Translations under genes and position numbers: made by a program
Assembly (NCBI GenBank): GCA_028023455.1
Contig: JAQFVV010006197.1
Span: 17,793,254 to 17,857,253 of the forward strand
DNA: 64,000 nucleotides
Reading direction: 5' to 3'
DNA from: Epiperipatus broadwayi
Taxonomy: Eukaryota > Onychophora > Udeonychophora > Euonychophora > Peripatidae
The notes under the pieces: model-generated
What the model saw: only the letters and a program-made list of their open reading frames with translations
The model's database searches: none
What the model was told of the DNA's origin: nothing
Shown here: one piece after another, positions 59,501-64,000 of the stretch
Layout of the letters: each line of letters begins with the position of its first letter
How positions within the stretch are numbered: position 1 is the stretch's first letter

Positions 59501-60672
59501 GACTATCTTTCTTATTTATTAATTGATTAAAATTAACATGCAATATTATTAGGTCTAAGGTGATGTGATATTTAAGTACAAAAGTGTTTTTATTAAATGA
59601 TAAAATGTGAGATATTTGTTTTATTTTATATTTGGAGAACCTGGAACAGATATTTGATCCATTTTTAGGATTTTAAATTTGAGTTACCCTCTCTAAGTTG
59701 GGCATATATCTCAATGACCCATAAGGTTGGCCCTGAACTTATGCTAATTTATTTTAAAAGGAATCCAATTTCACATTACTATATACACAAAAAGCCGCAG
59801 CATTTCAATTTTTCACTCATTATTCAGCTATTTTGTATTGATTTGTAATTATTTTTTCAGTTTGTTCACATGTGATCTTAGCTGTTCATTATGTTTACTA
59901 ATTAGCAAATTCACCTGATAATAATCACTCTATGTCTAGAACAGTTTTTGATTTCATCACCTAAAAACTATTAAAAAGGCAATATCATCTCTATCATACA
60001 TTCTTTTAACATCAGAACAGTTAACTTATAATCTTGTAATATCAAATTTTGTAAATATTGGAAGGTAATAAAGAATATGTCTTGAACATTAATGGAAATT
60101 GAAACAGTAAATTTTTTAAAAAGTTTGCTATAAAATTAGAAAAGGCAGAAGAATGAAATCATCTTTATTGTATATAGATTTTGTTTTATTTATTGCCTTG
60201 AGCAGTAGTAGCACGGCAGACTTTTGAGTTAAAAGTTTTTGGATTGAAATTCCTCCACTTGCTACTTTAGTGCTTGATTATAACATCTTCTGTCTATTAA
60301 TAACTTTTAGATTATTTATTTGGTCATACTTATTTTTTTTTTTATTATATATAAAAAAAGAAGTAAATTAAAAAATAATAATGGAGAAAAGACCAATATA
60401 TATATATAAGCTATAGAAAGGAAAAAAGTGTAGGGTGGTTGTGAAATATTTTTGATAAATTTAAGATAAAATTAAAAAAAAAAAGTTAAAAAATGAATGT
60501 TTAAAAATTTACATTTATTATTATTTTTGTAAAATCTTTGTAATTTTTTTAAAAAAAATATTAGGGTGTTCCAGCAGCATTAAATGGAAGAGATATCATA
60601 GGCATTGCAAAAACTGGTTCTGGCAAAACAGCTGCTTATCTTTGGCCAATGTTAGTCCACATAATGGATCAG
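41304..60672 (+). CDS. DDX42-type DEAD-box RNA helicase, 5' part, 7 coding exons
   Basis: Seven exons join in frame to 337 codons: 41304-41563, 41647-41806, 49881-49945, 51434-51590, 51690-51830, 58079-58198 and 60565-60672. All borders are GT-AG, with intron phases 2, 0, 2, 0, 0, 0, 0. The product matches DDX42 (SF3b125), an ATP-dependent RNA helicase that acts with U2 snRNP in spliceosome assembly in the nucleus. Seen in order: a glycine-rich start ([16 protein letters not shown]), an acidic stretch ([10 protein letters not shown]), [56 protein letters not shown], the Q motif region [25 protein letters not shown], and motif I AKTGSGKT at residues 316-323. The DEAD box and the second helicase lobe lie beyond 64000. 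The start ATG at 41304 is the only one consistent with family N-termini; an upstream in-frame ATG at 41277 lies in the intron. Confidence 0.95.
41647..41806 (+). CDS. DDX42 coding exon 2
   Basis: Residues 87-140, after an 83-bp intron. Strongly acidic ([21 protein letters not shown]) and ends [18 protein letters not shown], matching the SDSDDDPLEAFMAEVE block of animal DDX42. Phase 0 at the end. Confidence 0.93.
41830..42720 (+). pseudogene. RTE LINE fragment in DDX42 intron 2
   Basis: Homologous to 21850-22640. RT motif C region ([16 protein letters not shown]-like, about 41870-41920), then two tandem partial copies of the stretch that follows (cttcaggaaatg, about 41930-42012 and 42020-42120), then [31 protein letters not shown]-like and [13 protein letters not shown]..., to [12 protein letters not shown] near 42710. 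Stops throughout. Confidence 0.7.
42830..43330 (-). pseudogene. PLE3 inverted part: GIY-YIG endonuclease and tail
   Basis: On the - strand: [79 protein letters not shown], followed by a tail to about 42830. IYVGQ is the YIG-type motif, R the catalytic arginine region, and GH.I.F..A.V the later conserved block of Penelope-type endonucleases. The frame is open over 82 codons (43293-43045). Confidence 0.75.
43331..43523 (+). pseudogene. PLE3 linker between RT and endonuclease
   Basis: Frame 43333-43527 reads [20 protein letters not shown] and [12 protein letters not shown]. It resembles the YVILPF...KI...N....LNNLI stretch that connects RT and GIY-YIG domains in Penelope proteins. It continues across the nested repeat into the frame at 44368 ([20 protein letters not shown]). 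Confidence 0.65.
43511..43523. repeat. Left target-site duplication of the family 2 insertion
   Basis: taaataatacaaa, identical to 44355-44367. Confidence 0.8.
43521..43907. repeat. 387-bp fold-back within repeat family 2
   Basis: The ends aaattaatacatt (43521) and aatgtattaattt (to 43907) are complementary. The match runs inward through acaggcttaaacctgca / tgcaggtttaagcctgt and the B-box region to near the centre at 43714, leaving a loop of roughly 50-60 bases. The arms are nearly identical, so the pair is young or kept identical. Confidence 0.85.
43524..44354. repeat. Repeat family 2 insertion in PLE3, with 13-bp target duplication
   Basis: Flanked by taaataatacaaa at 43511-43523 and 44355-44367. 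It has the same -, +, + order as the locus at 24610: an inverted half unit (43524-43700), a direct half unit (43740-43905) forming a fold-back, and a full + unit (43907-44354). B-box-like gttcgaatcccg occurs at 43845-43857 and 44340-44351, and its complement near 43570. The right end is the B box itself followed by cata and the duplication. Confidence 0.8.
44355..44367. repeat. Right target-site duplication of the family 2 insertion
   Basis: taaataatacaaa, identical to 43511-43523. Confidence 0.8.
44368..44800 (+). pseudogene. PLE3 GIY-YIG endonuclease and tail (+ copy)
   Basis: Continuous frame from [20 protein letters not shown] through [20 protein letters not shown] and [46 protein letters not shown] to DSEAINLF at 44665. 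It carries VYVGQ, the catalytic arginine in LNERI, GHIINF and the late glutamate in IKESLL. The nuclease domain itself is unbroken here, unlike in PLE1 and PLE2. The tail continues to about 44800. Confidence 0.75.
44801..45164. other. Non-coding stretch between PLE3 and the CR1/L2-type LINE
   Basis: AT-rich, nothing recognised. Confidence 0.5.
45165..45180 (-). repeat. Tandem-repeat 3' tail of the LINE
   Basis: gtgatgtgatgtgatg on +, that is three CATCA/C units on -, just after the element's last conserved bases. It replaces a poly-A tail. Confidence 0.6.
45312..45494 (-). pseudogene. LINE ORF2 C-terminal zinc knuckle
   Basis: [20 protein letters not shown] then [10 protein letters not shown]: a C-x2-C-x8-H-x4-C pattern (CKLC...HLLIEC) typical of the cysteine-histidine motif that closes many LINE ORF2 proteins. 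Separated from the RT run by a frame change near 45500. Confidence 0.7.
45527..47589 (-). pseudogene. LINE ORF2, reverse transcriptase
   Basis: Successive open runs on -: a thumb-proximal N-terminal part with [18 protein letters not shown] and [14 protein letters not shown] (47589-47110); then [20 protein letters not shown] and [18 protein letters not shown] (47081-46866); [19 protein letters not shown] (first Asp) and [19 protein letters not shown] (46865-46440); LLFADDVFL (FADD catalytic pair) with [13 protein letters not shown] (46590-46270); and YNYLGIILS plus a long C-terminal region with [13 protein letters not shown] (46273-45527). All catalytic motifs are kept; frameshifts lie between the runs. 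Confidence 0.85.
47800..48660 (-). pseudogene. LINE ORF2, apurinic-type endonuclease
   Basis: Reads, across frameshifts, [11 protein letters not shown]-like then VLAVVETHL-like, [35 protein letters not shown] (about 48300-48190), then [29 protein letters not shown]...[21 protein letters not shown] (48121-47890). GDMNGHI corresponds to the GDFNAHH catalytic block and TWSRNN...IDYVL to the SDH-proximal part of LINE endonucleases. Confidence 0.7.
48702..49335 (-). pseudogene. LINE ORF1 remnant with SGNH esterase domain
   Basis: The - strand gives [20 protein letters not shown] and [28 protein letters not shown] (coiled-coil-like, 49330-49150). Then come [19 protein letters not shown] (about 49115-49055) and, after a one-base frameshift, [22 protein letters not shown]...[11 protein letters not shown]...FVDVWDFL...[20 protein letters not shown] (49034-48702). 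GTNNL and RDGLHL are the block III and block V (Asp-His) motifs of SGNH hydrolases as found in CR1/L2 ORF1 proteins. The block I GDS serine motif was not seen in what remains. Confidence 0.7.
49341..49880. other. Rest of DDX42 intron 2
   Basis: AT-rich, nothing recognised before the acceptor at 49879-49880. Confidence 0.6.
49881..49945 (+). CDS. DDX42 coding exon 3
   Basis: Short exon of 65 bases: [21 protein letters not shown] plus two bases, a charged, lysine-rich linker as in other DDX42 proteins. Acceptor ttaatattag, donor GTAAGA. It follows an 8.1-kb intron filled with transposons. Confidence 0.9.
50820..50935 (+). repeat. tRNA-like SINE in DDX42 intron 3
   Basis: An A box (tggtcgagaggtcagcgc, 50830-50847) and a B box (gggttcgcgtccc, 50884-50896) lie at tRNA spacing. 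The flanking catt gg and ccgatg pair as six base pairs of an acceptor stem, and the T-arm pairs over four. An anticodon-like loop cttgcag can be read. It is followed by a short link (ctatgacacttt) and an A-rich tail. It is strikingly GC-rich for the window. No target duplication was seen. A decayed tRNA gene is the alternative, but the A-rich tail favours a SINE. Confidence 0.65.
51434..51590 (+). CDS. DDX42 coding exon 4
   Basis: Reads [52 protein letters not shown], the best conserved part of the DDX42 N-terminal region. Donor GTGAGT at 51591. Codons ending TGTAGA give CR where family members have lysines. Confidence 0.95.
51690..51830 (+). CDS. DDX42 coding exon 5
   Basis: 47 codons starting [15 protein letters not shown] and ending [11 protein letters not shown], after a 99-bp intron. 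Matches the family block leading into the helicase core. Donor GTGAGT at 51831. Confidence 0.95.
52265..52735 (-). repeat. PLE2-family tail fragment in DDX42 intron 5
   Basis: Inverse copy of the PLE2 3' end, homologous to 11770-12220: tail (52290-52425), the ggtgttgctgg motif, the tRNA-like module (B box 52462-52451, A box 52520-52509 as tggctcaattga), and the end of the endonuclease (to about 52730). Truncated where the hAT sequence starts at about 52741. Confidence 0.75.
52451..52535 (-). promoter_or_regulatory. tRNA-like A and B boxes in the intron 5 PLE2 tail
   Basis: A box tggctcaattga (52520-52509) and B-box-like ggttcgatttcc (52462-52451) on the - strand. Same module as at 17398 and 11949. 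Confidence 0.5.
52741..54250 (+). pseudogene. hAT-type (ZBED/SCAND3-like) transposase, decayed
   Basis: Order on +: a BED zinc finger remnant, [20 protein letters not shown] then [19 protein letters not shown] and [20 protein letters not shown] (about 52949-53135), with the CxxC...H...H metal ligands partly kept and a stop inside. Then [20 protein letters not shown] and [31 protein letters not shown] (53248-53487), the LDEST-type first acidic block with an Asp. Next [20 protein letters not shown] (TDGAPSM-type block, Asp changed to Lys), SKTLP-like [34 protein letters not shown] and [20 protein letters not shown] (53584-54054). The conserved RWLSRG tryptophan block reads CWLSRE. The C-terminal dimerisation region is not recognised and the ends of the element were not found. 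Confidence 0.8.
54251..54805. other. Unassigned stretch between hAT and Merlin
   Basis: 54200-54560 is GC-richer than the rest of the intron and holds an open - frame of 87 codons (54467-54204) with no recognisable motif. It may be the rest of the hAT element or another repeat. 54560-54805 is AT-rich. Confidence 0.35.
54806..54813. repeat. Left target-site duplication of the Merlin element
   Basis: aataaaac, identical to 56800-56807. Confidence 0.85.
54814..54885 (+). repeat. Left terminal inverted repeat of the Merlin element
   Basis: Starts ggtaatagtatga and runs to cacatcaatatat. Complement of 56725-56799 with a few mismatches. Confidence 0.85.
55184..55585 (+). pseudogene. N-terminal fragment of a Merlin transposase
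   Basis: Open frame of 133 codons from 55184; the true start is unclear. The middle, [20 protein letters not shown], then [20 protein letters not shown] and [20 protein letters not shown], has the layout of the IS1016/Merlin N-terminal zinc-ribbon region: cysteine pairs, then CRK..C....SIRKGSWFEGSKL.L. The hydrophobic stretch after it is the start of the expected helix. The DDE catalytic core is absent, since the element turns into a repeat array at about 55690. The region upstream (54968-55171) is GC-rich and may be further 5' sequence of the element. Confidence 0.6.
55690..56720 (+). repeat. Degenerate A-rich repeat array inside the Merlin element
   Basis: About five to seven diverged units share the pattern gataatttaaaagcaaa.caa, a C-rich run (cacccct or ccccccctcc), cat-ctaaaaacaaagtgtttgttt and an A run with cgaacc. 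Clear units begin near 55820, 56048, 56176, 56277 and 56428, with spacing from about 100 to 230 bases. Two later copies share tttggtg.tttaccgtcgcc (56530 and 56623) and ttttaccgtaatatt (56594 and 56690). Homopolymer A runs are frequent. Confidence 0.7.
56725..56799 (-). repeat. Right terminal inverted repeat of the Merlin element
   Basis: Complement of 54814-54885: contains atattgatgtgaa, ccatcagatgg and ends tcatactattacc. Confidence 0.85.
56800..56807. repeat. Right target-site duplication of the Merlin element
   Basis: aataaaac, identical to 54806-54813. Confidence 0.85.
56808..58078. other. Rest of DDX42 intron 5
   Basis: AT-rich, with a short C-rich run (accctcctccctcc, about 57551-57565) and a (gt)n run near 57903. 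No gene or repeat recognised. Confidence 0.5.
58079..58198 (+). CDS. DDX42 coding exon 6, Q-motif region
   Basis: 40 codons: [33 protein letters not shown] and PTPIQAQ. This holds the isolated aromatic residue and the PTPIQ Q motif that senses adenine in DEAD-box helicases. Acceptor gtgcatttag, donor GTATGT. Confidence 0.95.
58199..60564. other. DDX42 intron 6
   Basis: AT-rich intron of 2366 bases. No transposon protein or RNA gene recognised on either strand; short open frames have no motif. Confidence 0.6.
60565..60672 (+). CDS. DDX42 coding exon 7, motif I (Walker A)
   Basis: 36 codons: [20 protein letters not shown] then [24 protein letters not shown] is motif I, which binds the ATP phosphates. 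Acceptor aatattag, donor GTAATT. The following intron runs past the window end. Confidence 0.95.
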
Positions 60673-63600
60673 GTAATTTAATTTTTATTATTTATATGCT
60701 TGTTTATGAGTATATGGATGCATTAACTAACTATAATAGCAAACAAAATAAAATATTGCATATTGGGTTAATTGTTCAAAGCCAATAAATTATATCAAAG
60801 TGATTCTCCCAAACTTTTTAACTGACAATTTGTTGATATCAAATTAGTAGAATAAGTGATAAAATAATATTGAATATTTTTGGATAAAATTAAAAAAATA
60901 ATTTCATTATTCTGAGTTTATTATAATTAATAAAATCAATTAAAAGAAAGTTTTTTTCCATATTGGGACAAAATAATTTTATTTTTCTAAGAATTGCTTG
61001 AGAAAATGCACTGTCATCTAATAATAATTAATATTTTTACTAAATCAGAATATTAGAAGGAACAGTACAATTTTTACATGAATAAAATAATAGAAATTAT
61101 TTTGATTAAAGATTATATTTTGAATGAGGAATAATTAAGTTATGGCAAAATGATGGATAATTTACAAAATAGTCAAGAAACTTAAATAGCGGTAGTTTCA
61201 TTGGTCAGTTCTGTTATAAAAAATAAATTCATATTCTTTGAGTTTAATAAACCTTTATTTCTGTATGTAGATTGAAAGGTCTACAAGTTCTGATAAATAT
61301 TAAAAGAATTAGTTGAAATGATAACTTAAAAAATTAGGAGCTGAAATTATTGACAATAATGGCTGTAATGAAAGAAAGTACATGGTAGTTATCAGAGGCT
61401 AGTTAAGATTTGATGAAATTTAATGTTAAAATAAAAAATAGGTAATTTACTTGCCTTGAAGGAGAAACTGATATGTTAATTTTAGTTTCATTAGCCTTAG
61501 TATATATTATAAATATATACACTGTTGTAATTTACCGTCTTACTGTAACTTTAGTTTTTAACTTGTTGGAAACTATATTTGAAAATATAAGCCATTGCTT
61601 TCTTGCATAGTCTATATTATGAGAAAAAGTAATTGTTAGATACTGATAATTCTGTCATATTGCTGCCTGTTATAAATCAGAGCAAAAGTGAATGATTGTA
61701 GAAGGAGCTTTTTTTTTTATATTATTTAACCATTGGGAAAAGATTTTCTGATGCAATGTCATGATTTATATATATTAATGACAGATGCATTCTCTTTTAT
61801 ATTAAATGTGTCATTAAATTAATTATATAATCATGAGAATTAAATTGAAATCAACATTTAACAAGCCTTTGGTCTCTATCATTTGATGATTAATAAATAT
61901 ATCCTAATCATTTTGTTGGCAAATGACTGCTGGGAAAATGTAGCCTCTGTTGAATCATCTATTATGTAAATCTAGACACTTTTTTTTCAGAAATCATAAA
62001 TCATTATTTTATAGTAAGAAGAAGAGTGGAGGAAAAATATAATGTCATATTAGAAGAAATCACTAAGGAACAATAAAGAAGAATGAAAAAATTGAATGCT
62101 TTCCACCTGAAGTTCGAATTTAGTTGATCAATTGATTATATAGTCAGTATGTTGATTAGAATTAAGAACTACATGGTTAATATGTTAATTAATATTATAT
62201 CTCCTATTTTTAAATTATAATTGATTTTGAGGAAGCAATGTTTAATAACTATGTCACATAAATGTTAAACATTTTGATAATCAAAAAGCAATATAACTAA
62301 AAGATACAAGGTTAGTTTAGAGATGCATAGTATTGATATACATTAATTTAAGTTTTATTTTATAATATAGGATTAGGAATTAGATGCCAATATTTTGCAA
62401 AGTTATATTTTGTTGTTCTTAAGGTAAAGAAATGCAATAGTTTCTGATAACAAATATTAACAGAATCATAAAAGCTGAAATCTATTCCGGAATGCGTATA
62501 GCATTTGGTTTTTGGTAGAATTTAATATTCATTTCTGTTAGCAATTTATCTAGCTTGAGATTTCTTCCTAATTTTTAAAATGTATTTTAATCCATTCTAT
62601 TTAACTGTTTGATGGTTTTATTACAGAAAGACCATGCAATTGATGATCTTGCACAACCATATTGTGAATTAATTTAATTATGTTTTTTGGGGTCTTTTCA
62701 CTCAGCTTGAAATTTTTATGGATGCTAGAGAAGTTATAATCAAAATACAATAAGCATTGAGTTTGTTGAGGATTAGATCTGCATATGATAAGAATTGTCA
62801 TTCCATTTTTATAATGTTGGACAATCACTATCTGAGGGCTGTATTTTCCAATTATGCTGAAAATTAATGTCCACAGATCAAAATCTTTAAATGAACATTT
62901 TAAGAAGATTCACTATTTGCCTGTATTTCAAATTTTTTATTGTACAAAATCACGTTGGTTCAAATAGGATAATATATGATATATTAACTTATTTTGAAAA
63001 TATGCTATTTAATTATTTAAATCATTTTTCTGATATTTATTAGAATAATATTAATTGCTAATACTTAATTAATTTACTGCTAATTATCAGTTACTGTCAT
63101 TAAGACTAGCATGGATCACATGGTAATCTAAAGACTATTTTTTTATTATCATGTAAATTCTTTGAAATTTGTATATGTTTTTTTAAAATCTTTTTATTAA
63201 CATATAATTCATTTATAGTTAATATAGCCGCAAATTATTTGTTTAGTATTTATTAAATTATAAAAGCATTATAAGAAAACAATTGTCAAGATGAGAACGG
63301 TTTATGTAGTTGGATTTTGCATTAATTTGTGGGTTAGGATTTTTCTTCCAGATAGTCGGCTATTATCCTAGCAATTCATCCAGTATTGATTGGTAAATGG
63401 TCCCAGGTTAATCTGGATTAATTATATGTGTATCATAAACTGACTATAAAAATTGGCTTATAACATAATGCTACATTTATCTCTAGTGGGGAAGAAGTCA
63501 TTAATGCTATGAGCCTTGAACCCATGATTTATCTTTATATGTTTAATACTATTGCAAAAATTAAATAACTATTATTGTATAAAAAAATTGATAAATTATC

Positions 63601-64000
63601 AAGTTTCTTATTATCTTTTTAATTATTGGTTTAAAAGATAATAATTATATATGAAATGTAATAATTTTATTTTTATGATTAAGTGAGAAATTTTTTCCTT
63701 ATGTTATGCATTGTGGATTATTTTGGGTTTTCTTTCAAAATATTATTTTCTAATAATTTCTTATAAATTATTTTACTTTATATGAAATACGATATATACA
63801 CACACATTCTTTTTTTAAAAAAAAAAACTTAATTATTGATAAATTAATTTAAATATCATTTTTCTTAAATTTTAATTCTTAAAGGCAAACTTGTGAAAAT
63901 ACATGAAAAACAAATTCCGATGTTTTAAATATTTAATAAATCATAGTCTTAAATTTTTTAAATTGTCTTTGAATTTACATTCCATTTTCAATAATTAACA
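60673..64000. other. DDX42 intron 7, incomplete
   Basis: At least 3.3 kb of AT-rich intron without a recognised gene, exon or transposon protein. The next DDX42 exon, which should encode the PTRELCQQI block, is not present up to 64000. Confidence 0.6.

Noticed and set aside
62601-62828. 75-codon minus-strand open frame in DDX42 intron 7
   Set aside because: No recognisable motif, no splice or promoter context, and a length expected by chance.

Overview
This window is a piece of a very AT-rich animal nuclear genome (roughly three quarters A+T by eye). It has long introns, spliced exons with GT-AG borders, and a dense, mostly decayed load of transposable elements. There is no sign of operons, Shine-Dalgarno sites or other prokaryotic organisation. 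Abundant Penelope-like retroelements with a GIY-YIG endonuclease, RTE and CR1/L2-type LINEs, and Tigger, hAT and Merlin DNA transposons fit an invertebrate, perhaps an arthropod; the species cannot be settled from the sequence.

The one host gene that can be recognised with confidence is the 5' half of a DDX42-type DEAD-box RNA helicase (U2 snRNP-associated splicing helicase) on the + strand. Seven coding exons lie between 41304 and 60672 and join without frame breaks into 337 codons: the acidic N-terminal region, the Q motif and the Walker A motif. The gene runs off the right end. Two short, well-bordered candidate exons on the - strand (37717-37823 and 36555-36650) may be the start of a divergently transcribed gene, but its continuation was not found.

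Layout. 1-3084: AT-rich, no gene. 3085-7870: Penelope-like element PLE1 with an inverted copy of its 3' part upstream and a 2.7-kb non-coding repeat (family 1) nested inside. 10050-11450: decayed LINE, then a 122-bp tandem duplication. 11744-17706: PLE2, bounded by a 13-bp target duplication, again with an inverted 3' part and a family 1 repeat nested inside; its 3' tail carries a tRNA-like pol III promoter. 20360-22640: RTE LINE. 24610-30890: fold-back repeat family 2, split by a complete Tigger transposon (25754-30044), which is itself split by an RTE fragment. 35600-38975: a 413-bp repeat family (family 3) in tandem and inverted copies, with the candidate minus-strand exons between. 41304-64000: DDX42.

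DDX42 introns: intron 2 holds an RTE fragment, PLE3 (interrupted by a family 2 insertion with a 13-bp target duplication) and a 4.2-kb CR1/L2-type LINE on the - strand with an SGNH-esterase ORF1. Intron 3 holds a tRNA-like SINE. Intron 5 holds a PLE2 tail fragment, a decayed ZBED/hAT transposase and a Merlin-type element with an 8-bp target duplication and an internal degenerate repeat array. All transposon proteins seen are broken by stops, frameshifts or changed catalytic residues, so none looks active as it stands. Nothing here proves a new system. The most unusual signals are the recurring architecture of three Penelope elements (inverted 3' part, nested repeat), the tRNA-like module in a Penelope tail, and the fold-back repeat with outward-facing B boxes.
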